Assembly: GCA_016790165.1 (NCBI GenBank)
Contig: JAEUPL010000030.1
Coordinates: 124,001-188,000 of the forward strand
From: Burkholderiales bacterium
GTDB lineage: Bacteria > Pseudomonadota > Gammaproteobacteria > Burkholderiales > Casimicrobiaceae
Length of the DNA stretch: 64,000 nucleotides
Reading direction: 5' to 3'
How positions within the stretch are numbered: the stretch's first letter is position 1; every line of letters begins with the position of its first letter. Position numbers and translations under genes: made by a program. The notes under the pieces were generated by a model, which did not search any database, was not told the origin of the DNA, and saw nothing but the letters and a program-made list of their open reading frames with translations. Shown here one piece after another: positions 18,296 to 26,876 of the stretch.

Positions 18296-19067
18296 CCACG
18301 CCCATTCACCTTCCCACGCACCGGCTGGTGGTGACGGCACGACGCACTTTGGATACCGCACCGTCGGCGAGCAAGAAAAGCAGAAGCTCGTTCGCGGCGT
18401 GTTCGATTCCGTCGCCAACAAGTACGACATCATGAACGACGCGATGTCCGGCGGCCTGCACCGGCTCTGGAAGCGCTTCGCGGTTGCCCAACTGAACCTG
18501 CGCCCGGGTGAAAGGGTGCTCGATCTCGCCAGCGGCACGGGCGACCTGATCCGCCTGATGCTGCCGCAAGTGGGCCGCAACGGTCTTGTGCTGCACACCG
18601 ACATCAACGCCGCGATGCTGGCCGAAGGTCGCGACAACCTGCTCAATCACGGCATCGTCACGCCGTCAACGCAGTGCAATGCGGAGTACCTGCCGTTTGC
18701 CAGCGCATCGTTCGACGCCGTCACCATTGCGTTCGGATTGCGTAACGTGACGCACAAGGACCGCGCACTGGCGGAAATGCACCGTGTTCTCAAGCCGGGC
18801 GGTCGCGCGCTCGTGCTTGAGTTTTCACGTCCCGCGCCGATGTTGCGCGGTCCGTACGACTGGTACTCGTTCAACGTGCTGCCTAAACTCGGCGCAATGA
18901 TCGCCGGTGACGCCGAGAGCTATCAATACCTCGCCGAAAGCATCCGCATGCACCCCGCGCAGGACGAACTCAAGCGCATGTTCGAGACGGCGGGTTTTGC
19001 TCGCGTCGAGTATTTCAACTTGACCGGTGGCGTGGTCGCGGCTCATCGCGGCTATCGACTGGCGTGA
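18288..19067 (+). CDS. ubiE: Demethylmenaquinone/demethoxyubiquinone C-methyltransferase
   Basis: A 259-residue SAM-dependent methyltransferase of quinone biosynthesis. Marks are [19 protein letters not shown] and HRLWK, the SAM loop [11 protein letters not shown], a [24 protein letters not shown] segment, and LVLEFSRP. I chose the GTG at 18288 (MTDHAHSPS), which overlaps the DUF971 stop. A TTG at 18267 is possible. It acts at the membrane-cytosol interface with the Ubi complex; the accessory factor ubiJ lies two genes downstream. Confidence 0.97.
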   Translation: MTDHAHSPSHAPAGGDGTTHFGYRTVGEQEKQKLVRGVFDSVANKYDIMNDAMSGGLHRLWKRFAVAQLNLRPGERVLDLASGTGDLIRLMLPQVGRNGLVLHTDINAAMLAEGRDNLLNHGIVTPSTQCNAEYLPFASASFDAVTIAFGLRNVTHKDRALAEMHRVLKPGGRALVLEFSRPAPMLRGPYDWYSFNVLPKLGAMIAGDAESYQYLAESIRMHPAQDELKRMFETAGFARVEYFNLTGGVVAAHRGYRLA

Positions 19068-19184
19068 CGTCGCGGGAACCCATTCACGACGCCCGGGAAA
19101 ACCCTTCCGCGCTCGCGGTTGAGATTTGCGACAGATACCCTAATATTCGCTGATATTGATCTGCCTTTAACTGTTGGAGGATGC

Positions 19185-20072
19185 ATGATTAAGGCTATCT
19201 CTGCTGCTTTGATCGCGACGGCGATTGCGTTGGCAGCCAACACGGTCGACGCCAAGAAGTTTGGCGGCGGCAAGTCGGTGGGCGCGCAACGAAGCGCGCC
19301 GACTCAGGTACAACCCAGTGCTCCCGCAAACGCGTCTGCGGCCACGGCCGCGCCTGCTGCGGCCGCTGCGGGCGCCACCGGAGCTGCGGCTGCGGCGGCG
19401 AAGCCAAGCCTCATGTCGCGCATGGCCGGCCCGCTGGCCGGCATTGCGGCGGGCATCGGATTGGGGTACCTGTTCTCCAAACTCGGCGCGGGTGGCTTTC
19501 TCGGTTTGCTGCTGATCGCCGCCATCGGCATCGGCGTACTGATCTGGTTCGCCCGCAGCGCGGCGCGCCGGCAGCAACCGGCGACGGCAAACGGCCCAGC
19601 ATCGTTTGATTCGCAGCCGTCTGCGCCGCAACCGATGCAATACGCGGGTTCCGCGGCGGGTGGTGCGGCCCCCGTCATGGCCGGCGGCCTGAGTGGCGGT
19701 TTTGGTATTCCTGCGGGCTTCGACAAGGCCGGATTCGAGGACAATGCCAAGAAGCAATTCATGAAACTGCAGGCGGCGAACGACAAGGGTGACCTTGACG
19801 GCGTACGCGATTTCGTCACCGATGAGCTGTACAACGAAATCGCCAAAGACGTGGTCGTCGGCAACAAGGATGCGACGCAGGTCGACGAACTCCAGGCGGA
19901 GTTGCTCGGTATCGAGACTGAGCGCGGCAATTACTGGGCCAGCGTCCGTTTCAGCGGCAAGATGCGTGAAGACGGCATGATGATGGCGTCACCGTTCCAG
20001 GAGACGTGGAATCTCGTGAAGCCGGTAGACGGCAGTAAGGGATGGTTGGTGGCAGGCATTCAGCAAGGCTGA
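19185..20072 (+). CDS. Tim44-like domain membrane protein
   Basis: A 295-residue protein starting at the ATG preceded by GGAGG at 19176-19180. It has an N-terminal signal/anchor (AISAALIATAIALAANTVDA), a long alanine- and proline-rich linker, a short hydrophobic pair (GPLAGIAAGIGLGYLFSKLGAGGFLGLLLIAAIGIGVLIWF in pieces), and a C-terminal Tim44/TimA-like domain (FMKLQAANDKGDLDGVRDFVTDELYNEI through ETWNLVKP). It sits between ubiE and ubiJ, a frequent betaproteobacterial order. A strong terminator follows. The exact role in bacteria is unsettled. Confidence 0.9.
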   Translation: MIKAISAALIATAIALAANTVDAKKFGGGKSVGAQRSAPTQVQPSAPANASAATAAPAAAAAGATGAAAAAAKPSLMSRMAGPLAGIAAGIGLGYLFSKLGAGGFLGLLLIAAIGIGVLIWFARSAARRQQPATANGPASFDSQPSAPQPMQYAGSAAGGAAPVMAGGLSGGFGIPAGFDKAGFEDNAKKQFMKLQAANDKGDLDGVRDFVTDELYNEIAKDVVVGNKDATQVDELQAELLGIETERGNYWASVRFSGKMREDGMMMASPFQETWNLVKPVDGSKGWLVAGIQQG

Positions 20073-20089
20073 CGGCCCACCGCCCCGAC

Positions 20090-20118
20090 AAAAAGCCGGC
20101 GCTACGCCGGCTTTTTTT
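20090..20118 (+). terminator. Rho-independent terminator after the Tim44-like gene
   Basis: Stem AAAAGCCGGCG / CGCCGGCTTTT with a three-base loop, followed by a T-run, 18 bases beyond the stop codon. Confidence 0.9.
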
Positions 20119-20181
20119 TGCTCACTGGGAACAAACGCTTGCACCCGGCATTGCGACAACCGCGTCGGCGATAATTGCAAC

Positions 20182-20760
20182 ATGATCCCGAACACACTGA
20201 TCGCCCGCGCGCTCTCCCGCCTGCTCTCGCACGACGACGCAGCACGCAGAGTGCTCGCGCCGCATGCCGGCGAGACACTCACGGTGCGCATGCCACCTTC
20301 GCCGTTCGCGACGTCACTGCGAGTGACGGAGGCGGGTGACTTCGCGGCAGGTGACGGGCTATCCGGTGAGGCGTCTGTCACGGTGGAATTCCCGCTGGCC
20401 GCATTGCCCCTACTCGCTCAGGGCAGAGAGGCGGCGCTGCGCAGCGCGCGGGTCAACGGCAACGCCGGTCTGTTGCAGGACATCAGCCGGGCGTTCACCA
20501 GCTTGCCGCTGGCGGCCGAGGCGGAACTCGAGCGGGTGCTTGGCCCGGTGCTCGGCAACGAGGCGGCCCGCTTCTTGCGCGCGCTGAAAGCCCTGGGCGA
20601 AAACGCGCAGAGCAGCTTGCATAGCGCTGGTCGGCGTTATCTGCACGATGAAGCGGGTCTGGTCGCCGAACGCGACGACGTTGCCAAGTTCGCCGCCGAT
20701 CTGCAACGCCTGCGCATCGACGTGCAACGCTTGCAGGCGCGTTTGGCAAAACTCGCCTGA
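20182..20760 (+). CDS. ubiJ: Ubiquinone biosynthesis accessory factor UbiJ (SCP2-like)
   Basis: A 192-residue protein with an N-terminal SCP2-like lipid-binding domain (LTVRMPPSPFATSLRVTEAGDF... ASVTVEFPLAALPLL) and a C-terminal coiled coil ([26 protein letters not shown]). That is the UbiJ layout. UbiJ binds ubiquinone intermediates in the cytosolic Ubi complex with UbiK. No ubiB follows; instead the convergent thioesterase gene ends four bases later. It is separated from the ubiE group by a terminator, so it probably has its own promoter in 20119-20181. Confidence 0.88.
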   Translation: MIPNTLIARALSRLLSHDDAARRVLAPHAGETLTVRMPPSPFATSLRVTEAGDFAAGDGLSGEASVTVEFPLAALPLLAQGREAALRSARVNGNAGLLQDISRAFTSLPLAAEAELERVLGPVLGNEAARFLRALKALGENAQSSLHSAGRRYLHDEAGLVAERDDVAKFAADLQRLRIDVQRLQARLAKLA

Positions 20761-20764
20761 GATT

Positions 20765-21316
20765 TCAGGCGACCCCGGTCGGCATTTCGAACACGAGACA
20801 TGTGGTTGACGCGTGCGCGTACAGCGTGCCATCAGCGCCGTACAGGCGACCCTCCGCAGTTGCAGTCTGGCGCCCCACATGCACGGTGTAGCCCTCGGCA
20901 CGCACCAGCGGCACCTTCAGTGAGATGCCCTTGACGATGTTCAGCTTGAGCTCCAGTGTGGTGTAGGCTCGCCCGACCGGCATCGCCGTGTGCACCGCGC
21001 AGCCGACAGCGGAATCGAGCAGCGTGGCATACCAGCCGCCGTGCACCGTACCCATCGGGTTGAGCAACCGGGGCGACGGTTGGCCCTGAAAGATGGCACG
21101 ACCATGCGCCACTTCGATCAGCGCGAAGTCCAGCGTTTCCGAGATCGGCGGCGCGGGTGCTTTGCCATCCAGCAACAACTGCATTTGCTGCAGGCCCGTC
21201 AATCCCGCCATCTGTTCCCGGGTCGCCACGCCGCGCCCGATGATGCGTGAACGCACGGCGGCTTCCTCGTCCTGCCAGCGCTTGAGCGTCTCGTCGGCGT
21301 TCTCGTTTGCTTTCAT
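20765..21316 (-). CDS. PaaI-type hotdog-fold thioesterase
   Basis: A 183-residue protein. The hotdog core contains LLNPMGTVHGGWYATLLDSAVGCAVHTAM (HGG active-site turn with an Asp on the central helix), then TTLELKLNIVKGI and VGRQTATAEGRLYGADGTLYAHASTTCLVF. About 60 residues precede the core, longer than the shortest PaaI forms. Such enzymes hydrolyse acyl- or aryl-CoA thioesters in the cytoplasm. It diverges from a marR gene with a palindromic site between them, so it may be under that regulator. Confidence 0.92.
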   Translation of the reverse strand: MKANENADETLKRWQDEEAAVRSRIIGRGVATREQMAGLTGLQQMQLLLDGKAPAPPISETLDFALIEVAHGRAIFQGQPSPRLLNPMGTVHGGWYATLLDSAVGCAVHTAMPVGRAYTTLELKLNIVKGISLKVPLVRAEGYTVHVGRQTATAEGRLYGADGTLYAHASTTCLVFEMPTGVA

Positions 21317-21353
21317 GCCTATTTCTTCCCGAATTCAATTGCAGCTACAATTA

Positions 21354-21365
21354 TTGTATATACAA
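21354..21365. promoter_or_regulatory. Perfect 12-bp palindrome, candidate MarR operator
   Basis: TTGTATATACAA lies in the 72-base divergent spacer, 23 bases before the marR start and 37 bases before the thioesterase start. MarR dimers bind AT-rich palindromes of this kind; autoregulation of marR-MFS and control of the thioesterase are inferred. Confidence 0.6.
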
Positions 21366-21388
21366 CCACTAAGTTCGGACCAGACGCC

Positions 21389-21844
21389 ATGGTGACACCC
21401 CAGCCGCGCGGTTGCACCAACTTCAAACTGCGGCAACTCCTGCGCCGTGTGTCGCTGGTATACGACCATGCGATGGCGGAATGCGGTTTGAAGATCACCC
21501 AGTATTCGCTGCTGACCCATGTGGATCGCCTCGGGCCGATCACGCAGGCCGACCTTGCGCGAGCCATGGCGATGGACTCATCAACGTTGTCGCGCAATCT
21601 GAAGCCGCTGCAGTCCGCTGGCTGGATCGCCGTGCGCGCCGGTGGGGACGCACGAAGCAATGCGCTCGCACTCACCGCCGCAGGGAGAAGTAAACGCGGC
21701 GAAGCCCAGGCGCTATGGAAAAAGGCGCAATTGCAATTGAACGAAACCGTGGGCGTGGACGATGTGATCGCCCTTCACGCGCTCATTGATCGCATGAGCG
21801 AGGCACTGGCGAACAATACCCATGACAACCGGAGCGCAGCATGA
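21389..21844 (+). CDS. MarR-family transcriptional regulator
   Basis: A 151-residue winged-helix dimer. The DNA-binding part is clear: ITQYSLLTHVDRLGPITQADLARAMAMDSSTLSRNLKPLQSAGWIAV, then a basic wing (RAGGDARSNALALTAAGR). The N-terminal CTNFKLRQLLRRVSLVYDHAM helix and the final helix complete the dimer region. It overlaps the MFS gene by ATGA at 21841. It probably represses the transporter until a small ligand binds. Confidence 0.94.
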   Translation: MVTPQPRGCTNFKLRQLLRRVSLVYDHAMAECGLKITQYSLLTHVDRLGPITQADLARAMAMDSSTLSRNLKPLQSAGWIAVRAGGDARSNALALTAAGRSKRGEAQALWKKAQLQLNETVGVDDVIALHALIDRMSEALANNTHDNRSAA

Positions 21845-23079
21845 ATCACACCGCATCACGTCACGCGGTCTGGTTGATCTTGCTCGCGGCGGCGGGCACG
21901 TTCGCGCTGACCATGGGCACCCGGCAGACGATGGGCCTATTCCTCGCCGACGTCAATACTGCCACTGGGCTCGGCATCGCCAACATCAGCCTGGCCTTCG
22001 CCTTTGGTCAACTTTGGTGGGGGCTGACGCAACCGTTCGCCGGCGCGTTCGCCGACCGCATTGGGGCGGGCCGGGTGTTGCTGATTGGCGTGAGCCTCGT
22101 CGCACTCGGCACCATCTTGACGCCGCTGATGACGAGCACGGCGGGGCTGATCTTCGCGATTGGCGTTCTGGCGGCAGGCGGCGCGGGTATGGCCGGGCCA
22201 TCGGTGCTGATGGCAGCCACCACGCGCATGCTGCCGGCAGCGAAGCGCGGTATGGCGACCGGCATCGTGAACGCGGGCGGGTCGTTCGGCCAGTTTGTCA
22301 TGGCGCCAGTCGCTGCCGGTCTGACCGCTGCGCTCGGCTGGATGACCGCGATGCAGGCGCTCGGGCTGATTGTGCTGCTCGCGCTGCCCGCCGCGTGGGT
22401 GCTGCGCGGAAATTCGTCGCAGTCGGCAGCGCCCGTCGCGGCACCCAATGGCACCGCAGCCCCCGCCCGCGAAGGGACGCGCGCCGCAATTGCGCGCGCC
22501 CTTGCCGACCCGAGCTATCGACTGCTGGCCTGCGGTTTCTTCGTCTGCGGTTTCCACGTTGCGTTTCTGGGCACGCACTTGCCGAATGTGGTCGCGATGT
22601 GCGGCCTGCCGCCGTCGGTCAGTGCATGGTCGCTTAGCCTGCTCGGGCTGTTCAACATTGTCGGCAGCCTGGCGATGGGCTGGGCCGTGGGCCGCTGGCG
22701 CATGAAGTCGCTGTTATCGCTGGATTACGCAGCGCGCGGCGTAGCAGTGCTAATTTTTCTCCTGTCGCCTAAGACGGCGACGACGATGCTGATTTTTGCT
22801 GCGGTGATGGGCGTCACGTTTCTCTCCACCGTGCCACCCACAGCGGGGCTGGTGGCGAAATTTTTCGGACCGGCGAACATGGCCACGCTGTTCGGCATCG
22901 TCATGTTGTCGCATCAAATCGGCGGCTTCCTCGGCGCCTGGCTCGGCGGCAAGGTGTTCACCTTGACCGGCAGCTACGACACCATCTGGATCCTCGACAT
23001 CCTTCTCGCCTTCGGCGCGGCGCTGGCGCATTTACCGATCAGGGAGGCGGTGTTGCCGCCGACGGTGCAGGCGGCGTAG
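21841..23079 (+). CDS. Major facilitator superfamily transporter
   Basis: A 412-residue inner-membrane protein with twelve predicted helices and a hydrophilic centre (residues about 187-215). The AxxDRxGAGR-type loop between helices 2 and 3 is FADRIGAGRVLL. It most resembles the OFA/monocarboxylate-like MFS group, judging from the PPTAGLVAKFFGPANMATLFGIVMLSHQ region. Coupled to marR, it may be an efflux or uptake system; the substrate is unknown. About 80 C-terminal residues recur in a remnant at 30891-31193, after the inserted-looking oxidoreductase/ABC block. Confidence 0.93.
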   Translation: MNHTASRHAVWLILLAAAGTFALTMGTRQTMGLFLADVNTATGLGIANISLAFAFGQLWWGLTQPFAGAFADRIGAGRVLLIGVSLVALGTILTPLMTSTAGLIFAIGVLAAGGAGMAGPSVLMAATTRMLPAAKRGMATGIVNAGGSFGQFVMAPVAAGLTAALGWMTAMQALGLIVLLALPAAWVLRGNSSQSAAPVAAPNGTAAPAREGTRAAIARALADPSYRLLACGFFVCGFHVAFLGTHLPNVVAMCGLPPSVSAWSLSLLGLFNIVGSLAMGWAVGRWRMKSLLSLDYAARGVAVLIFLLSPKTATTMLIFAAVMGVTFLSTVPPTAGLVAKFFGPANMATLFGIVMLSHQIGGFLGAWLGGKVFTLTGSYDTIWILDILLAFGAALAHLPIREAVLPPTVQAA

Positions 23080-23220
23080 GTCCGTTCTCAACGGCATCCA
23101 GGTCGATCCCGCCGCAGCGTGTTCGGCGTTCCCCACCCGGGTTCGCAACACGAACCAAAGAAAAACCGCAAAGGTCACCGCCAATCGGCTATCAACGGAT
23201 GGGGCGCTGCACGTCGCGTG

Positions 23221-24657
23221 TCATTCGCTGCTTTTCGCCATCGTCGACTCGTGCGGCTTCGCGACCACGCTGTCCGCCATTTCCTGCAGGTTCGCCAACG
23301 AACCGACCGGTATTGGCTTGATCGGCGCACGTATGCGGTAGGCCCCCACGGCATGCGGCGGCTTGGCAAGCTCCGCGGCGAGCAATTGCGTCACGATGTT
23401 GCCGCAAACCCGTCCCTGACACGGTCCCATGCCACACCGACTGAAAAACTTCGTCTGATTAGGCCCCTGGCAGCCCAATCGTGCCATCTCGCGTATGCGG
23501 CCAGCGCTCACCTCTTCGCAACGGCAGACGATGGTCTCATCGGCGGGGGCAAGAATGTAGGGCGGTGGTCGGTACAACGCATCCAGAAACGGGCGAACCG
23601 CGCATTCGCCGCGCAGCACCTTCTGATGCGGCGCAGCCAGACGATCGCGCTCGGTCGGTGATAGTCGTCCGATCGAGTGCGCCGCACCCAGCGCCGCCAG
23701 GGCTCCCCCAGCCTCGGCCGCGCGCGCGCCGGCGATAGCCACACCGTCGCCAGCGACGCGCAGCCCACTGAGCGACGTCTGCCCGAATTCATCGGCCACT
23801 ACGTGCCAGGCCAGTTGCGAATTGCTCCACCGATGGTCGACCCGCAGCAGCCGCGAAAGCTGTGTGTTGGGGATCACGCCATGGTGCAGCAGCACTGTGT
23901 TCGCCGCGAGATGCAGGCGCCGACCTCCCACATCGAACGCGAGACCTGTAGCTCGGTCTGTGCCAGTCACTTCCAGCTCAGTGGCCCCGGTGTACCATGG
24001 CACACCCGCGCGGCGCAGCCGTACGATCATGCGCAAGCCCTTGGCGAAGTAGCTTGGCGCGTGCAACGCCGCAGGTAGGTGACGCAGCGCTGTGCGGCGG
24101 TTGGCGGCAGGTGCCGTCTCCACCAGCCCGGCGAGTTCTACGCCCGCCTCAAGCAGCTGGCAGGCCACTAGCAGCAGCAGCGGGCCGGCGCCGGTAACAA
24201 CCACACGGCCTTCCGGCACCAACCCGCCGCTCTTCAGCGCAATCTGTGCAGCACCCGCATTGAGCACGCCGGGCAACGTCCAGCCGGGTAGCGGACTCGC
24301 CCGCTCCATCGCACCGGTGGCGACCACCAGTTGTGGCGCACGCACCTGGAAACTTTGGCCGCCACGCGATCCTGTGACAACGAGGTCGGGCGACACATCC
24401 CAAACCAGGGTGTCATGCCGCACCTCAGCACCTGTGACAACCACCGACTCGGCTAGCGACCCACCGCGCGAATAGTCCGCCCCCAGCAGACCGTGCAGTC
24501 GACGGGTTGCCACGGTCACGTTGCGGTATATCTGGCCACCGGCACGCGGTTGCTCGTCCAGCAGCAGGGTGCGCAATCCCAAATCCGCACCCGTTGCGGC
24601 GGCCGCGAGACCGGCGGGCCCGGCTCCGATGACGATCAGGTCATGCGTGAAGGTCAT
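23221..24657 (-). CDS. FAD-dependent oxidoreductase with BFD-like [2Fe-2S] domain (HcnB/OoxA-like subunit)
   Basis: A 478-residue protein. The N-terminal FAD fold is DLIVIGAGPAGLAAAATGADLG (residues 6-27), with a second dinucleotide fold at VVVTGAGPLLLLVACQLLEAG. Near the C-terminus VCRCEEVSAGRIREM and C-G-M-G-P-C-Q-G-R-V-C supply the four cysteines of a BFD-like [2Fe-2S] centre. This is the alpha subunit of three-part dehydrogenases such as opine oxidase, D-hydroxyproline dehydrogenase and HcnABC. It overlaps the small ferredoxin subunit by ATGA and is last in the operon. The substrate is unresolved, though a cationic amino compound fits the linked transporter. Confidence 0.9.
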   Translation of the reverse strand: MTFTHDLIVIGAGPAGLAAAATGADLGLRTLLLDEQPRAGGQIYRNVTVATRRLHGLLGADYSRGGSLAESVVVTGAEVRHDTLVWDVSPDLVVTGSRGGQSFQVRAPQLVVATGAMERASPLPGWTLPGVLNAGAAQIALKSGGLVPEGRVVVTGAGPLLLLVACQLLEAGVELAGLVETAPAANRRTALRHLPAALHAPSYFAKGLRMIVRLRRAGVPWYTGATELEVTGTDRATGLAFDVGGRRLHLAANTVLLHHGVIPNTQLSRLLRVDHRWSNSQLAWHVVADEFGQTSLSGLRVAGDGVAIAGARAAEAGGALAALGAAHSIGRLSPTERDRLAAPHQKVLRGECAVRPFLDALYRPPPYILAPADETIVCRCEEVSAGRIREMARLGCQGPNQTKFFSRCGMGPCQGRVCGNIVTQLLAAELAKPPHAVGAYRIRAPIKPIPVGSLANLQEMADSVVAKPHESTMAKSSE

Positions 24658-24959
24658 GCTCCCTCCGGGCGTCGCGCGCCGTGCTGCAGACAGATCTGCA
24701 TCCCCTCAGCCACCGGCGTCATGCAGGCCTGCACGTTGGGACGGCCGTCCACTTCCACGAGGCAGTCGAAACACACGCCCATCATGCACAGTGGGGCGCG
24801 CGGGGCACCACTCACGGGCGTTTCGCGGAAGACCGCCACGCCAACGGCGAGCATCGCCGCAGCCACGGTATCGCCAGCGCGCGCCTGCACCGGTCGGCCC
24901 TCCACCACCAGACGTACAGGGACAGCGTCGGAGCCGTCTTCAATGCGTTGCCATGCCAT
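24654..24959 (-). CDS. Small [2Fe-2S]-binding subunit (HcnA/OoxX-like)
   Basis: A 101-residue protein. The ATG at 24959 overlaps the end of the DAO gene by 20 bases; a longer frame to 25037 would add unrelated residues. Ferredoxin-type cysteines lie in LCMMGVCFDCLVEVDG and QACMTPV, matching the C-x4-C-x2-C plus distal C pattern of the gamma subunit in heterotrimeric flavin dehydrogenases. It would carry electrons between the two flavoprotein subunits coded on either side. Confidence 0.88.
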   Translation of the reverse strand: MAWQRIEDGSDAVPVRLVVEGRPVQARAGDTVAAAMLAVGVAVFRETPVSGAPRAPLCMMGVCFDCLVEVDGRPNVQACMTPVAEGMQICLQHGARRPEGA

Positions 24960-26073
24960 CGAATCGCTCTGCCTTGAAATGTTGCAGGGGTTGCGGCTCG
25001 GTACCGCCCAGAATCCAATCAACCAGCGCGCCGGCATGCTGCGGTGCGAGCGTGATGCCCGAGTGGCAGGTGATAACGAAGGCGCCCGGGTGGCGCGTCG
25101 AAGCCTGATAGATCGGCAGTCCGTCCGGGCTCATGACCCGCAACGCGCCCCATGTGCGCACGATGTTCATGCGCTCCAGCAGAGGAAAGCACCGCACGGC
25201 ACGGGCCGCGATGCGCGAGAGCTGCGCCAGCGTCGTGCCGTCATCAAAGCCCGCGTCTTCCTTCGAGTCGCCGATCTGCAGCACGCCTTCGCCGGTCTGG
25301 CGCACGTACAACGTCGGGTGCCGCAGGAAGGGCTGCACGCGCTCGGTGACGAGGATCTGGCCGCGGTTGGGCGCGACTGGCGCCGTGAGCCCGACCTGCG
25401 GTGCGAGCGTGCGATTGCCCAGGCCGGCGGCCAGCACAACTTTGGGCGCTGCGAAAGTGCCAAACGTCGTTCGCACGTGGAATCCACCAGCGCGCGGCGT
25501 GATCGCTTCCACGCGCGAACCGGCCGCGAGACGCCCGCCCAGCGAATCGTAGCCCTGCAACAGCGCGCGCAAGAGGCGCAGCGGGCTCGCATGGCCGTCC
25601 AACGGACACCACACGGCGCCCACCACATCAGGACCGGTCTGCGGGATCAGCTTTCGTACGGCCGCACCGTCCCACATCTCGACGGGATAGGCCTGCGCCA
25701 GATCGTGGCGCAAGCGCGTCAGCTGGGCGGCGCGCTCGGCCATTTCATCGTCGTGCAGGCACATCGTCAGGCCGCCGATTTGCGACAACTCGACGTCGAC
25801 CCCGGTGCGCTCGCGCAGTTCGTCAGCGAAGGCAGGCCACGCAGCTGCCGACTGCATGGTCCACCGCGCGTAGGCCGGACAACCCAGCCCCTTGCCCTGC
25901 ACCCACACCAGACCGAAGTTACCGCGTGCGGCGCGGTAGGCGTCGTCACCCTCGTCAAGCAGCAGCACGCGTTCGCCAGCCTTCTTCAGGCCGTAGGCGA
26001 GCGATAGGCCGACCACGCCGCCGCCGACGACAATGGTGTCGATATCGCCGAAGTCGTTGGCTGCGCCGCTCAT
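24940..26073 (-). CDS. FAD-dependent D-amino-acid-oxidase-like dehydrogenase subunit
   Basis: A 377-residue DAO-fold flavoprotein. The FAD motif is TIVVGGGVVGLSLAYGLKKAGERVLLLDEG (residues 13-42), and later GALRVMSPDGLPIY and VITCHSGITLAPQHAGALVDWILGG are typical of the DadA/HcnC/OoxB group. This is the likely catalytic subunit that oxidises an imino or amino C-N bond. It overlaps the upstream permease by ATGA and the downstream ferredoxin subunit by 20 bases, so tight co-translation is expected. Substrate candidates are opines, hydroxyproline isomers or other secondary amines; none is proven by the sequence. Confidence 0.9.
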   Translation of the reverse strand: MSGAANDFGDIDTIVVGGGVVGLSLAYGLKKAGERVLLLDEGDDAYRAARGNFGLVWVQGKGLGCPAYARWTMQSAAAWPAFADELRERTGVDVELSQIGGLTMCLHDDEMAERAAQLTRLRHDLAQAYPVEMWDGAAVRKLIPQTGPDVVGAVWCPLDGHASPLRLLRALLQGYDSLGGRLAAGSRVEAITPRAGGFHVRTTFGTFAAPKVVLAAGLGNRTLAPQVGLTAPVAPNRGQILVTERVQPFLRHPTLYVRQTGEGVLQIGDSKEDAGFDDGTTLAQLSRIAARAVRCFPLLERMNIVRTWGALRVMSPDGLPIYQASTRHPGAFVITCHSGITLAPQHAGALVDWILGGTEPQPLQHFKAERFDGMATH

Positions 26074-26876
26074 GCCTTGCCCGAAAGCACACGATCGAGG
26101 CCGTAGAAGCGGTCCAGCACCAGCATCACTGCGAGCGTCAACACGATCAGCACGGTGGACACCGAGGCCAGCAACGGATCGATGGTGTGCGCGATGTGGT
26201 TGTACATCCTGACCGGCAGCGTCTGCGTGGCGGCGCTGGCCACGAAGATCGACATTGTCAGCTCGTCGAAGCTGTTAATGAAGGCGATCAGCCAGCCACC
26301 GGCCACGCCGGGCACGATGAGCGGCAGTTCGACACGGCGAAACACGGTCCACCCGGAAGCACCCAGCGACTGCGCGGCCTGGGCCACGCTGCGGTCGAAT
26401 CCGGTGGCCGCCGCCACGACCAACCGCAGCACGTACGGCAGCACGATCACCGTGTGCGCTGCGGTCAGGCCCCACCACGACCCCGACGCGCCTATCTGCG
26501 TGAGAAAGCGAAGCAGCGCGATGCCCAGCACCACGTGCGGCACCATGAGCGGCGACAGCAAGAGGCCGAGCAGCGCGTCGCGTCCGGCAAAGCGGTGCCA
26601 TGCGATGGCCATGCCGGCGGGCACCGCCAGTACCGTGGCTAGCGTGGCCGCCGCCGCGCCAAGCGCTAGGCTGCGCCAGAAGGCGTCGATGAAGTCGGGC
26701 GCAGCGAGGATCGCGCGATACCAGCGCCACGAGGCACCGTCGAAAGGCAACGCGATGTATCCCTTATCGGTGAATGACACCAGCACCACGACGAGTAGCG
26801 GCGCCAGCATGAACACCACGAACGCAGCGTGAAAGGCGCGCAACGGCCATCGGTTCCCGGAAAGCTTGTGATTCAC
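26070..26876 (-). CDS. ABC transporter permease (PotC-like)
   Basis: A 268-residue inner-membrane permease with about six helices. The EAA loop is AAQSLGASGWTVFRRVELPLIVPGVAGGW, which docks the ATPase. It resembles spermidine/putrescine-type (PotC) permeases. It overlaps its partner permease by four bases and the DAO gene by four bases. Confidence 0.93.
   Translation of the reverse strand: MNHKLSGNRWPLRAFHAAFVVFMLAPLLVVVLVSFTDKGYIALPFDGASWRWYRAILAAPDFIDAFWRSLALGAAAATLATVLAVPAGMAIAWHRFAGRDALLGLLLSPLMVPHVVLGIALLRFLTQIGASGSWWGLTAAHTVIVLPYVLRLVVAAATGFDRSVAQAAQSLGASGWTVFRRVELPLIVPGVAGGWLIAFINSFDELTMSIFVASAATQTLPVRMYNHIAHTIDPLLASVSTVLIVLTLAVMLVLDRFYGLDRVLSGKA

Noticed and set aside
24493-26007. 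504-residue plus-strand open frame
   Set aside because: Antisense to the ferredoxin and DAO genes, composition typical of a shadow, no start signal.
23221-26073. Hydrogen cyanide synthase hcnABC
   Set aside because: The three subunit types match but gene order differs, and linkage to a polyamine-type ABC transporter points to a catabolic amine dehydrogenase; kept as a subunit-level resemblance only.
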